Of a stretch of 64,000 nucleotides of DNA, positions 10,654 to 20,401 are shown piece after piece. The stretch is from Synechococcus sp. AG-679-C18 (GTDB lineage Bacteria > Cyanobacteriota > Cyanobacteriia > PCC-6307 > Cyanobiaceae), in the NCBI GenBank assembly GCA_003210755.1, contig QCUL01000012.1, positions 1-64,000 of the forward strand, in the 5' to 3' direction. The notes beneath the pieces are model-generated. The model searched no databases, was not told the origin of the DNA, and worked only from the letters and a program-made list of their open reading frames with translations. Numbering within the stretch: position 1 is the stretch's first letter; every line of letters begins with the position of its first letter. The translations under genes were made by a program, and so were the position numbers.

Positions 10654-11566
10654 TTGGTCACATCCACCCAGGTTGACGCCCGCACCAAGCGCGAGCAGCG
10701 AGTACGCGCAGCCGTCTCGGCACCACGTCAGACACTGCCCTCTCAGCAACGTCGCTTCAAAGGTGGAACAACCGGCTTCATGGTTGCAGTCCACGTGCTG
10801 GCAACGATTGCGTTGCTTCCGCGCTTTTGGAGTTGGCAGGGCCTGATCGCTTTCGTGGTTTTGTACTGGATGACCGTGCTTGGGGTCACCCTGGGCCTTC
10901 ATCGGCTCGTTGCTCACCGCAGTTTTGAGGTTCCAGGATGGTTGGAACGTGTGCTTGTGGTGATGGGCACTCTTGCGGCCCAGAGCGGACCGATCGATTG
11001 GGTCGCTCTGCATCGCCACCACCACCGGTTTTCCGATCAACCCAACGATCACCACGACGCCGGTCGTGGCTTGTGGTGGAGCCACAGCGAGTGGATGCTC
11101 CATGACATTCCCGCCCTAAAGGAAAAACATCGCTACGCAGGCGACCTTTTGAAGGACCGTTTTTACGTCTGGCTCGATCGCTGGTTTCTTCTCCTGCAAA
11201 TTCCCCTTGGTCTTGGTTTGTACTGGTATGGGGAAGCAGCAGGAGTGCACGGGGGGGGGCGTTGGCCTGGTTCTTTGGGCCATCCCTCTCCGTTTAGCAG
11301 TCGTGTATCACGTGACTTGGCTGGTCAATTCGGCCACCCATGCTTTTGGCTACCGGAACTTCAATAGCCCTGATCTATCTCGCAATTGCTGGTGGGTTGC
11401 AGTGCTCTCCTTTGGCGAGGGCTGGCACAACAATCACCATGCCTACCCAGACAGCGCGCGCCACGGGTTGCGCTGGTTCGAATTTGATATCACCTGGATG
11501 CACATCCGCTTGCTTCAACGTCTGGGACTTACCCGAAGAGTTCGGCAGGCCCGCTACTCGGGCTGA
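10654..11566 (+). pseudogene. Acyl-lipid/acyl-CoA desaturase (DesC-like) with a +1 frameshift in a G9 tract
   Basis: Two frames together form a complete delta-9 type desaturase. The first frame carries the His boxes HRLVAH and HRHHHRFSD; the second carries EGWHNNHHAYPDSARHG. They join at nine G residues (11251-11259). Removing one G gives a continuous protein that aligns with the intact paralog downstream (GLYWYGEAAGVHGGG then VGLVLWAIPLRL, against GLLLFWIGTVTG and MVLWGIPLRL). The start is taken as TTG 10654, six bases after an AGGAG at 10643-10647. The intact enzyme would introduce a double bond into membrane fatty acyl chains using a di-iron site. The cause may be a true mutation, slippage-based switching or a sequencing error. 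Confidence 0.8.
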
Positions 11567-12306
11567 TTGTCCTGTGATGTTGTTGATGGAAGGCGACTGC
11601 GCAACTGTTCAAGAAACACTGCTGGAGTTTCACCTTCCTGACCATTAAGTGCGAGATGAGTGGCGTGGAGATCTAGAAATTCCCCATCAAGCTCATCAGC
11701 TGAGTAGTCGCGAAGCCCAGCCATGACGGCGGCGAAACGTTCCCGGCGTTGTGACTTGCCAACCGGATAAGCCGTCATCAACTGATCGCGACACTGACGC
11801 CAAGACTGTCCGCGGCAGAGACACTCAGCGAGTGCAGCACTCAAGGCAGCCGCTTCTCCTTCATTAATTCGCCAATCAAATCCTGGAGGTAAAGGGGCCA
11901 ACCCAACAAAAATCTCAAGCAGCTCTCCTGCTCCCAGCGGCGTGCCATCGGCACTCACAACTGGCACAGCACTCATAGAGAGCACCTTGAGTAAATCAGG
12001 ATGCACCTCGGCCAAATGGTCCTTAATCAGCTCCAGCCCACCATCGAGGATTGCATTGGCCTGCCCTAGAGCCAGAAACACTTCTGGGCCAGGGGAAGCG
12101 AGCTTTCCGTTGCGCAAGTTTGAAATTTGGGAGTTGTGCACCCTTCCGAGATCCAGGGCCTCCGCAAGGGCGGGCAACACCTTGTGAGACCAGCCATTGC
12201 GCTCATGCCATACATGAATCAAGTGCGCCATTGCCCGACGGCCCTCGTCCAGCCGGTCCTTGTAACCCTTGGTCACATGATCAGAAACGACTTCTCCTTT
12301 AATCAC
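11554..12306 (-). CDS. Conserved-looking hypothetical protein with HTH-like segment
   Basis: 250 residues from GTG 12306. It lies between the two desaturase genes on the opposite strand and overlaps the 3' end of the first by 13 bases. The segment RVHNSQISNLRNGKLASPGP resembles the recognition helix region of XRE-type helix-turn-helix proteins (S-x-x-S-x-L-R-x-G-K). The rest is helical with no motif recognised. A regulatory role towards the neighbouring desaturases is possible but only inferred from position. Confidence 0.65.
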   Translation of the reverse strand: MIKGEVVSDHVTKGYKDRLDEGRRAMAHLIHVWHERNGWSHKVLPALAEALDLGRVHNSQISNLRNGKLASPGPEVFLALGQANAILDGGLELIKDHLAEVHPDLLKVLSMSAVPVVSADGTPLGAGELLEIFVGLAPLPPGFDWRINEGEAAALSAALAECLCRGQSWRQCRDQLMTAYPVGKSQRRERFAAVMAGLRDYSADELDGEFLDLHATHLALNGQEGETPAVFLEQLRSRLPSTTSQDNQPE

Positions 12307-12357
12307 TTGATACGGATCCTTATTGGGTGTAACTTGCAGCCATCAATCGGATTAGCC

Positions 12358-13290
12358 ATGGTGTCAAGCACGATCAAAACTCCACCACCGCCAAGCCGTC
12401 CGGCAGCTTCGCACCTAGCTGAATCTCAGGCAAGCCTTCTTCGTCGCCCGCGCAAGGGCGAAACCGGGGGCAAACCTAAAAGCCACCAGCACTCCATCAC
12501 GATTGGATTCATGATCGTGATCCACATCCTTGCGGTTGTGGCCCTTCTTCCTGGTTTCTGGAGCTGGCCCGCGGTCACCAGCCTGCTCGTTCTCTACTGG
12601 GTCACGGCCTGTCTCGGGGTCACCATCGGCTATCACCGACTGTTGAGTCATCGCTCCTTCCGACTACCCCTATGGCTTGAGCATTTCTTCGCCACCTGTG
12701 GAGCCCTGAGCTGCCAACACGGCCCGATTGACTGGGTGGGGCTGCACAGACATCACCACAAGTTTTCTGATACGGATGCGGATCACCACAACAGCCACCG
12801 AGGCTTTTGGTGGAGTCACATGGGCTGGATGTTCCATCCGATCGACGCGATGCCGGCCGTGCCTCGTCTCACCGGAGATCTTGCAACTGATTCGTACTAC
12901 CGCTGGCTGAACGAGTATTTCCTGTTTCTCCAGCTCCCCCTTGGCCTGCTGCTGTTCTGGATCGGAACTGTGACTGGAGCCGGCGGCTGGGCCATGGTGC
13001 TATGGGGCATTCCCTTGCGCCTGGTGGTTGTGTATCACGTCACCTGGCTTGTGAATTCCGCCACCCATTGCTGGGGAAACGTTGTTTATGACAGCGGCGA
13101 TGCGTCGAGAAACAACAAGTGGGTAGCCGCCCTAACTTTCGGTGAAGGCTGGCACAACAATCACCACGCCTATCCCCATTCGGCTCGCCATGGCCTCCAG
13201 CCTGGTCAGATTGATCTCACCTGGGAGCACATCCGATTGATGCGCGCTCTCGGTCTTGCAACCCGCGTTCGGCTACCGGTCACGTCGTAA
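12358..13290 (+). CDS. Fatty acid desaturase, DesC-like delta-9 family
   Basis: 310 residues from ATG 12358. The three histidine clusters expected for membrane di-iron desaturases are present: HRLLSHRSF, HRHHHKFSD and EGWHNNHHAYPHSARHG. About four hydrophobic segments surround them (IGFMIVIHILAVVALLPGFW, VLYWVTACLGVTIGYH and later ones). The family desaturates acyl chains at C9 in glycerolipids and acts in thylakoid and plasma membranes. Its closest relative in the window is the frameshifted gene at 10654-11566, so this copy probably supplies the activity. The first 40 residues are low-complexity and basic. Confidence 0.93.
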   Translation: MVSSTIKTPPPPSRPAASHLAESQASLLRRPRKGETGGKPKSHQHSITIGFMIVIHILAVVALLPGFWSWPAVTSLLVLYWVTACLGVTIGYHRLLSHRSFRLPLWLEHFFATCGALSCQHGPIDWVGLHRHHHKFSDTDADHHNSHRGFWWSHMGWMFHPIDAMPAVPRLTGDLATDSYYRWLNEYFLFLQLPLGLLLFWIGTVTGAGGWAMVLWGIPLRLVVVYHVTWLVNSATHCWGNVVYDSGDASRNNKWVAALTFGEGWHNNHHAYPHSARHGLQPGQIDLTWEHIRLMRALGLATRVRLPVTS

Positions 13291-13332
13291 ACTTCGCAAT
13301 CGCTTCTCATCGTCTCCCGTTTCTGAATCGCC

Positions 13333-13791
13333 ATGGCCAAGCGCGTACAAGTCGTACTCAATGAGGACATCCTCAGCCTGGGCCGTAATGGCGATCTGGT
13401 TGATGTAGCGCCAGGATATGCCCGCAACTTCCTGCTCCCCTTTAACAAGGCTGTGCCCGTCACTCCTGCAGTGATGAAGCAGGTTGAGCACCGCAGGGCC
13501 AAAGAGGCCGAGCGACAGGCCACCCTCAAACAGGATGCTGTGGCATTCCGCACGGCTCTCGACACGATCGGGCGCTTCACCGTTAAGAAGCAGACAGGCG
13601 GAGATGATGTTTTATTTGGAACCGTGACCAACGGCGATGTCGCCGAAGCGATCGAATCAGCCACGAAAAAAGAGGTGGATCGCCGGGACATTACCGTTCC
13701 CGACATTCACCGCACCGGCTCCTACAAGGTTCACGTCAAGCTCCACAGCGAAGTGACTGCTGAAATCAACCTCGAAGTTGTTAGTTACTGA
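13333..13791 (+). CDS. rplI: 50S ribosomal protein L9
   Basis: 152 residues, normal length. It begins [20 protein letters not shown] and contains the L9 signature [17 protein letters not shown] near residue 20, followed by the long connecting helix ([15 protein letters not shown]) and a C-terminal domain. It binds 23S rRNA domain V. It lies 66 bases before dnaB, as in many bacteria. Confidence 0.97.
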   Translation: MAKRVQVVLNEDILSLGRNGDLVDVAPGYARNFLLPFNKAVPVTPAVMKQVEHRRAKEAERQATLKQDAVAFRTALDTIGRFTVKKQTGGDDVLFGTVTNGDVAEAIESATKKEVDRRDITVPDIHRTGSYKVHVKLHSEVTAEINLEVVSY

Positions 13792-13857
13792 TTCAGGCCA
13801 TCCCCCAGCGAGCCAGAATGTGATTTCTTATTGCGTTAGTCCGTTGCCATCATTGCC

Positions 13858-15273
13858 ATGGTGAGCGTCTCCCAACCTGATCACAGCGCGAGTGATGGTG
13901 GGGGACAGCGGAGCTATCGCCAAGGGGGGCAACGAGATGCGCCCAGTTTCGAGGCTCTACCAGATTCGCTCCCTCCCCAAAATTTAGAGGCAGAGGAAGC
14001 GGTCTTGGGCGGAATTCTGCTCGACCCAGATGCCATTGGCCGCGTGGCGGACGTCCTTCAAGCCGAAGCCTTCTACTTAGGAGCACACAAGGAGATCTAT
14101 CGCACAGCGGTGATGCTCCATAGCCAGGGCAAGCCCACCGACCTCACGGCGATGACAGCTTGGCTTGCGGATACAGGATCCTTAGACAAAGTTGGCGGTA
14201 GCAACCGCTTGGTAGAGCTAGTGGAACGGGTGGCATCTACCGCCTCCATCGAACAAGTGGCCAGGTTGGTCATGGATAAGTTCCTACGCCGCCAGCTCAT
14301 CCGCTCTGGCAATGAGGTGATTCAACTGGGGTTTGATCAAGGCCTACCCATGGAGCAGGTGCTGGATCAGGCCGAACAGAAAATTTTCGCGATCAGCCAA
14401 GAGAAACCTTCCAAAGGGCTCACACCCACAGCAGAAATTCTCACCAGCACCTTCAACGAGATTGAAAGCCGCTCGCTGGGCACCTCGGTCGCTGGCATTC
14501 CGGTGAACTTCTACGACCTCGATGCCATGACCCAGGGCCTGCAGCGCAGCGACCTGATCATTGTGGCTGGCAGACCCGCCATGGGCAAAACCTCGATCGT
14601 GCTCAACCTGGCCAAAAACGTGGCTCAATTGCACAACCTGCCGGTGTGTCTGTTCAGCCTGGAGATGAGCAAAGAACAGCTCACCTATCGACTCCTGTCG
14701 ATGGAAGTTGGTATCGAAGCAGGGCGTCTACGCACCGGCCGGCTTCAACAGGAGGAATGGCCACTACTAGGCCAAGGCATCAACACCCTCGGTCAATTAC
14801 CGCTTTATATCGATGACAAACCAAATTCCGGTGTTCTGGAAATGCGATCGCTCTGCCGGCGGCTCATGGCCGAACAGGGCAAAGAGCTTGGCCTGGTGGT
14901 CATCGATTATCTACAGCTCATGGAAGGATCCAGCCCCGACAACCGGGTGCAGGAAATCTCGCGAATCACAAGGGGGCTCAAAGGCATGGCCCGAGAGCTG
15001 AACGTACCGGTGATCGCTCTGTCGCAGTTGAGTCGAGGCGTGGAATCACGAACCAACAAGAGACCGATGCTCAGCGATCTGCGCGAATCAGGATCGATCG
15101 AACAGGATGCTGACCTCGTGCTGATGATTTATCGCGATGAGTACTACAACCCTGAAACCCCTGATCGAGGAATCACGGAAGTGATCGTGACCAAGCACCG
15201 CAATGGTCCTGTGGGAACAGTGAAGCTGCTGTTTGAACCCCAGTTCACTCGCTTCCGCAACCTGGCGGCCTGA
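13858..15273 (+). CDS. dnaB: Replicative DNA helicase DnaB
   Basis: 471 residues. The N-terminal domain (LPPQNLEAEEAVLGGILLDP) is followed by the RecA-like helicase domain with Walker A AGRPAMGKTS near residue 240, Walker B VVIDYLQLM and the sensor ALSQLSRGVE. The R-finger region SDLRESGSIEQDAD is also present. It unwinds DNA at the fork as a hexamer. No intein is present, unlike some cyanobacterial DnaB proteins. The gene directly follows rplI. Confidence 0.97.
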   Translation: MVSVSQPDHSASDGGGQRSYRQGGQRDAPSFEALPDSLPPQNLEAEEAVLGGILLDPDAIGRVADVLQAEAFYLGAHKEIYRTAVMLHSQGKPTDLTAMTAWLADTGSLDKVGGSNRLVELVERVASTASIEQVARLVMDKFLRRQLIRSGNEVIQLGFDQGLPMEQVLDQAEQKIFAISQEKPSKGLTPTAEILTSTFNEIESRSLGTSVAGIPVNFYDLDAMTQGLQRSDLIIVAGRPAMGKTSIVLNLAKNVAQLHNLPVCLFSLEMSKEQLTYRLLSMEVGIEAGRLRTGRLQQEEWPLLGQGINTLGQLPLYIDDKPNSGVLEMRSLCRRLMAEQGKELGLVVIDYLQLMEGSSPDNRVQEISRITRGLKGMARELNVPVIALSQLSRGVESRTNKRPMLSDLRESGSIEQDADLVLMIYRDEYYNPETPDRGITEVIVTKHRNGPVGTVKLLFEPQFTRFRNLAA

Positions 15274-15286
15274 GGAATCAATCGGT

Positions 15287-15496
15287 ATGTGGATTGGACG
15301 CATCCTGCTTCTTGGCGTTGGCTCCTCATACCTCGGACGCTGGGTGCTAAGCCCCCAACGCCATCGCAACTACGTATCCGGCTGGCTAAGAGCTCTGCGC
15401 AAAACAACAGGTTGGCTTCCGCGTGGTCGCTACAAGGTGAGGCGCTTCGGAATCCGAACGTTTCGCTCCACACTCAGCCCAACAAACCGTCGCTAG
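15287..15496 (+). CDS. Small basic protein after dnaB
   Basis: 69 residues from ATG 15287, 13 bases after the dnaB stop. A short N-terminal hydrophobic segment (MWIGRILLLGVGSSYLGRW) is followed by a strongly basic tail rich in Arg and Lys. It could be a single-span membrane peptide. No family recognised. Confidence 0.45.
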   Translation: MWIGRILLLGVGSSYLGRWVLSPQRHRNYVSGWLRALRKTTGWLPRGRYKVRRFGIRTFRSTLSPTNRR

Positions 15497-16136
15497 CCGC
15501 GTTCAGCTGAGCAAAGGCTTGGCCATTGCATTCGGGTCAAGCAACAACAGGCTACTACTTAGATCTCAAAGCTTCAACGATGCGCATACTTTTCAAGCCA
15601 ACAATTTCAATAATTAACGCGAGTGAAAGCGTGCACAAACACAGGACAATCGAGCCATTCGCGAATCATTCAACCCCGCAGAGGTAAAAACAAAAATGAA
15701 TTGCGAGATAAAGAGAGAAAGCAATTCTAGAACAACAGAATCATGCATAAGTGTTACGTTCAAAGAGAGCAACTACAACTAAATTTACGAGCAAGTTTCC
15801 ATCAACAAGTCACCTAAAGAGTATTGCTCACGGATTACGCCAAGGGCACAAAACAAATACTCCTCTCGCATCAATAACGTCACGCACCATGCCACCCCGA
15901 CGGCATCATTCAGCATTGTGATCAAAAAGGCTTAGGGAAAGAGCAATACCTCAAGTTTTAGAGGATTGATCACTATATCTAAAACTTACATTATTCAAGC
16001 CTGATCAAAATGATACCAAGCAAATCGTACAACGCAATAGCCAGGGATCGCGGCGAGGCTTGTCACATTCACTTTTAAAAGTATTTAAATTCATAGTAGT
16101 GAACAAAACCAATCCATTATTTCAACAGGAGCCTGG

Positions 16137-16226
16137 ATGACAAAACTAGGCAACGTAATCCGCAAAAGTAAATCAATCAAATCCTCAACCATCAAACCTA
16201 GGATTGAAAAGATATATGCATCGTAA
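16137..16226 (+). CDS. Candidate 29-residue basic peptide
   Basis: ATG 16137 is preceded by AGGAG at 16127-16131 with a five-base spacer, the best ribosome binding site in this AT-rich stretch. The predicted peptide is Lys/Ser-rich and positively charged. There is no similarity to a known family. It is listed only because of the start signal. Confidence 0.2.
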   Translation: MTKLGNVIRKSKSIKSSTIKPRIEKIYAS

Positions 16227-16272
16227 TATCAAAGCAAGATACTAAATCACTGCAAAAAATTGATCATTTGAT

Positions 16273-16515
16273 TTACAGGTCAAGTGCATTATTGATGCAA
16301 GATTGAATCACCGAATCAATAGTCCCCTCGCTACTACTAAGCGAGCTTAAGGAAGGAGCAGGCCCACCTACATCAACAAGCTTTTTCATAGCCTCATTGA
16401 TACATTGAACAACAGAAGCTTCGGGTATCAAAACTGATCCAAACGAGAGAGTGTTTCGCTCAGCCGACAAGGCAGGCAGCACTGAAAAGAGATTTGCAAG
16501 AATCCCTACAGACAA
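16273..16515 (-). CDS. Small exported protein with two cysteines
   Basis: About 80 residues from a TTG at 16515; no ATG is available before the in-frame stop upstream. The N-terminus is hydrophobic and ends in a typical signal peptidase site (LPALSA). The mature part has two cysteines (VVQCINEAM and VIQSCINNAL) that could form a disulfide. Family unknown. Like other genes of this island it seems to be secreted. Confidence 0.4.
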   Translation of the reverse strand: MSVGILANLFSVLPALSAERNTLSFGSVLIPEASVVQCINEAMKKLVDVGGPAPSLSSLSSSEGTIDSVIQSCINNALDL

Positions 16516-17187
16516 AACCAGGCAAGGTTTGGAGATAGGGAGTATCTAAAGGAAACTTATCATATGGGAACCATCCTGAAATGCAAGAAGCACTGTGCCA
16601 CAGACTAAAGATGAGCAACGTTTAATTCATTTGAGCTTCGGTATTTCATAATGATTAAATTAAGACTCACGCCTCTCAATGAGAGATCGAAAAACGAGTG
16701 AGGTCGCAGTTTACTTTCTTTTCTAAAGAGAGCTCAAAATTATTGTTGCTGAACGATTATGAGCCACTCGGAGGCTACGAAGCCTGATTTCCTAAAATTC
16801 AAAACTTAACGAATACTATCTCAGCGCAAAGGCACTGTAATGACAAACCAAATATAAACGTCAATTTTCAAACTCTAAAAAGCGTCTTGAGAAATGTCGA
16901 AAGACAAATAGTATAAAATAAAAAGCTGCTCAATCAATATGAACGTCAACCATTACCAAAAAATTGATATAAGAAAAAGGCAAAAGATTACAGAAGCAAC
17001 TGATCACCGGTGAAAACAAAATCACACTTCTCAGACAACAACACCTTTTAAAAAATTGGCTGATAGATCCTGGACTGATCCCAAACGTCGCAGATCTCTC
17101 AGGTATTTCTCACCAAAAAGTCATCTATGGCTAAGTCGTTACCGCTACTAAACTCAGCATACTTGAATCATTTGCTAGGTTCATCAA

Positions 17188-17778
17188 GTGAATATCTTTC
17201 TTAGTCGACTACAAAAAGCTTCAATTACTTCTATCGCAATTACTGCATCCGTGATTGGCAGCAGTTTTTTTGTTGAGTCAAAAGCTGTGAGCTATGTCAA
17301 TAATCCAGGCCCACTAACAAAAAATAGATCGAAAGCTCCAGGAGCGACACTTGATTACAATTCCACTAAAGTAGAAGATACTTGTAAACTTTTTGGAGAT
17401 AAAAGAGGACAACTCGCTGCTTATGCTGATGGTAATCGTCAATACATCACCTCTTATGTGCCTACTTCGGGAATTGCCATAAGCAATAGTAATCCTAGAT
17501 CTGCCAGCGTCAAAGCCATGTCAACAGCACCAGGAACCAAGTGGAAAGTAAGAGCTGATACTGCCCTACTTACAGGTGGCTCAGTCGTCCCTGTGTCTTC
17601 GCAAGTTAGTCTAGATGGATCAAGTTTTGCAGGTTTCAAGACAAAAAATGCAACCGGGACCGCGGCCGGAAGTGAACTTTTGGTTGAAGTGGATGTGAAA
17701 TTCAAATCCCCAACAACTGGCTTTACTCCCGATGTACCTATGGCTGCTACGGTCGTCGTTACATGCTTAGCTAGATAG
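17188..17778 (+). CDS. Exported beta-rich protein, possibly pilin/fimbrial-subunit-like
   Basis: 196 residues from GTG 17188. A signal peptide (ITSIAITASVIGSSFFVESKA) precedes a Ser/Thr/Gly/Val-rich domain predicted to be beta-sheet. One cysteine lies near the start (VEDTCKLFG) and one at the end (VVVTCLAR), a layout seen in disulfide-bonded fimbrial or spore-coat-U-like subunits. A PapD-like chaperone candidate lies 780 bases downstream, which fits this idea, but no usher is in the window. Function remains open. Confidence 0.6.
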   Translation: MNIFLSRLQKASITSIAITASVIGSSFFVESKAVSYVNNPGPLTKNRSKAPGATLDYNSTKVEDTCKLFGDKRGQLAAYADGNRQYITSYVPTSGIAISNSNPRSASVKAMSTAPGTKWKVRADTALLTGGSVVPVSSQVSLDGSSFAGFKTKNATGTAAGSELLVEVDVKFKSPTTGFTPDVPMAATVVVTCLAR

Positions 17779-18559
17779 TAGCCCTTACTTTTAAAGTTAT
17801 ATATATTTAATTACTACAATTAAACGCTTTACTCTTGTTAAAAATTGTATTTTTTACTATATTAAATACTTTTTAAGCTTACAGTTATTGCGCCACCAAT
17901 TTCTGGATTTTTAAAACTTCATTTATTTAAAATTTTTGACAATAGGAAATGCATATTTAAAATAATCGCTTTTGCATGACTATTAATAAAAGAAGAGCCT
18001 TTAGGTTAATTAATTTAGCAAAATTGACTGGGTTTAACAATTTTAATTTTTAATTGAATTCTTCTTTTATATACGTCAGTATCAAGACCTAATAAATCCC
18101 ATGCAAGCCATATCCATATATTCAGTTTTCACATTTCTAAGACGCTATATCATCTATCATTCTATGATTAAGCAAATATCCTGATATCAGATAATATTTC
18201 AGTCTGTATAAGATTTCTGAGAGAGAATTCTAATAAAAAGGATAAAAGGACTAGTTCAATAAGATAAATTACTTCACTTAGGATTCTCAGGAGATATTCA
18301 GGCATCCCTAAAAACATATTCATGAATTGCAAATGTACGCATTACGCAAGTTTAAAAGGAAATTGAGCGAATTGCGCACTGTTTTGAGATTTTTAATTTG
18401 CTCACAAAAAATTTTTGCTAAATTCAGATTGTAGTATTGTTAGTCTTATTTTTAATTAATTAGTATTTGCTTTAGCTTTATTTTGCTACTTAATTTCATG
18501 TATTTAACCTGCGTTTGCGAAAATCATAGACTCGCAAACCATGCATATTTTAAAGAATT
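17779..18559. other. Very AT-rich intergenic stretch without visible gene
   Basis: 780 bases with dense A/T runs and frequent stops in all frames. No hairpin terminator, repeat or gene could be supported. It may contain promoters for the downstream exported protein genes, but candidate -10 boxes are too common in this composition to choose one. Confidence 0.5.
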
Positions 18560-19018
18560 ATGCTAATAAATTACAATTGTTTGAAGCCAACAAATCCCAA
18601 AAAAATTGATTCTAAACTATCATTCACTGCAAGAACATTTCTACTTTTGTCATGTTTATGGTTTACTTCAACTCCAAAAGCATATTCTCTGGCTATTAGT
18701 CCTCTTACCGTAACTGAGCCAAGTGGTGAACTTAAGGTTGTCAACGACCAAGAAAGACTGAGAAAGATCAAAATTGTCGCTTATCCTGCGGTATTCACCA
18801 AAGACGATGAACGAACCCTAAAAACTAGTGGTTTCGACGCGGAGGAAATGGAAAAGTCAGTCAAATTTTCCCCAAAAACAGTTCGTATTGCTGGCAAAGA
18901 GAGTAGATATATTCGTTATTCTATTGAAGGAGAAGGCGCTTATTATATGTGCGCAGAAAGTGTTATAAATGTACAATTGACGTTTAGAGTCTGCACGCTA
19001 TATGAAGGAGATTTCTGA
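18560..19018 (+). CDS. PapD-like periplasmic chaperone domain protein (tentative)
   Basis: 152 residues with an N-terminal signal segment (RTFLLLSCLWFTSTPKAYS). The mature part, LAISPLTVTEPSGELKVVNDQERLRKIKIVAYP, followed by VKFSPKTVRIAGKESRYIRY, follows the strand order of the N-terminal domain of pilus chaperones: P-x-x-v, N, s-P-x-x-x-x-l-x-x-g-x-x-q-x-v-R. The second Ig domain is missing or very short, and two cysteines lie near the end (MCAESV, RVCTLY). The match is by pattern only. It would assist folding of exported subunits such as the 17188-17778 product. Confidence 0.5.
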   Translation: MLINYNCLKPTNPKKIDSKLSFTARTFLLLSCLWFTSTPKAYSLAISPLTVTEPSGELKVVNDQERLRKIKIVAYPAVFTKDDERTLKTSGFDAEEMEKSVKFSPKTVRIAGKESRYIRYSIEGEGAYYMCAESVINVQLTFRVCTLYEGDF

Positions 19019-19339
19019 TTTTATCAACAATAGTAAAATAATAACTTAGCAATGCTCAGTCAACAAAAGAGATAAAAATAACTTGTTTTCGCACCGACCG
19101 TCCAACTTATCTTGGAAGCGTTTATTAAACTGGACTGTCATGTCAACGCAAAATCAAGGCCCTTTACGCAGGCTCAGCCAATTCTCTTCAATTAGACCTG
19201 AAGCCCGCTTTCTGAGTTGACTTGCATTGATTTGTATGGTTAAATGCAACTTGCTAAAGTAATTGTATTAATTAAAAAGTTAGTGAATTCTAATTTGGAT
19301 TAAACCACATTTTTTTTAAATGTTCCATCGTCAAATAAA
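19019..19339. other. Intergenic stretch, no gene seen
   Basis: 320 bases, AT-rich on the right side. Around 19105-19200 the composition rises briefly, but no frame, terminator or repeat is convincing. Confidence 0.5.
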
Positions 19340-19936
19340 ATGACAATCTACAAACAAAAATTGTTAGTACGCATTTTCATTAGGAAAAATCTTTCTATAC
19401 CAATAAATTGCTTTTTGACAGCAGTATTATTATGCCTAGAAAGTAGTATTTATTTTGCAAAAGCTCAGATTTTTTTAAGTCCACAGAATTCCAGTGCTGA
19501 TCGATCTAGTGCATCCATCAATATAGACAACACACGTTGTTCATCTTCTGGTGGAAGCGTTCCTTCATTATCACTGGCAGTTGGAGCAGATCCCTACGCA
19601 ATAAATTATTTTAATGATTTCGATATCAATAATAATAATAATAATAACTCTCCTTTCCTAGGCATAGTTAGTTTAAATATTCCACTTCAGAGAACTAATC
19701 AAAACTTTGATTGCTCAAAGCTCCATGATCTTGCTGTCAAAAGGGCAAAGCTAAAGAGCTTGAGAGAAATGGTTGATGAACAAATAATTTCAGACGAACA
19801 ATATACAAAAGCTGTGCAAAATCTATACAAAGATATTATTTATGGTAAGTCCACTCAAAACATAAGTGACCTGATAGATACGTCAATAAATACAAAAAAG
19901 CTCAATGAAAGTGGCGCTGTTTCTATTCCTCAGTGA
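19340..19936 (+). CDS. Exported protein with Asn tract and C-terminal SHOCT-like helix
   Basis: 198 residues. A signal-like hydrophobic segment (NCFLTAVLLCLESSIYFAKAQ) is followed by a Ser/Asn-rich region containing a run of consecutive Asn codons (AAT repeats near 19629-19648). The C-terminus, KLKSLREMVDEQIISDEQY, resembles the short SHOCT-type helical motif (L-x-x-L-x-x-x-G-x-I-[ST]-x-E-E-[YF]). Codon use is very AT-rich. Family unknown. It belongs to the same island of exported proteins. Confidence 0.55.
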   Translation: MTIYKQKLLVRIFIRKNLSIPINCFLTAVLLCLESSIYFAKAQIFLSPQNSSADRSSASINIDNTRCSSSGGSVPSLSLAVGADPYAINYFNDFDINNNNNNNSPFLGIVSLNIPLQRTNQNFDCSKLHDLAVKRAKLKSLREMVDEQIISDEQYTKAVQNLYKDIIYGKSTQNISDLIDTSINTKKLNESGAVSIPQ

Positions 19937-20401
19937 ATTATTGTTATTTCATCAGAACATTATACATTTTATATTAATAAATCAAATTTTAAATTTTATA
20001 GATTTCTACATTGTCTGCAAGAGTCAATTAATCAAAAGATTTATCGCAAACTATGCGCTGCCATCATTTATTCAATATCCGAATTCTTACTCAAACTATT
20101 TAAGCGAACCCGCTTCAGCACTCTTTTCATTTACATCGCCAAGATTCAACTCAGTTGATATTTATGCCCTAAGTCAAAACCAAAACAAAAAAATGAATCA
20201 TCAGATTTATGGCAGAAGCTCTTATGTTCACACTCTCCTTGAATTAAATTAGAAATTAGAAATTAGATTCGATTTAAAGTTATTAATCTCCACGTTATTA
20301 AAAGGTATTGCTCCTGATGACTTTGAAAAAGCAATGCTTCTGCTTACTGCAAGTACAAGCCTCACTTAGCACTAATCTCTTCCAGGTCATACATTACGTG
20401 C
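19937..20401. other. Intergenic stretch before mnmG
   Basis: 465 bases, AT-rich to about 20290 and then rising to the core composition of mnmG. A 115-codon frame at 19905-20252 crosses it but looks non-coding. No terminator hairpin could be fixed. Confidence 0.4.

Larger units (their letters stand above)
15497..17187. other. AT-rich intergenic stretch with two weak small-gene candidates
   Basis: Base composition falls sharply here compared with dnaB and mnmG on either side. Apart from a possible exported protein at 16273-16515 and a 29-codon frame at 16137-16226, nothing convincing is visible on either strand. The region marks the left part of an AT-rich insertion between dnaB and mnmG. Confidence 0.6.

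Noticed and set aside
19905-20252. 115-codon frame in the AT-rich gap before mnmG
   Set aside because: Phe/Ile/Asn-rich with no domain-like pattern; it overlaps the end of the preceding gene and has no ribosome site.
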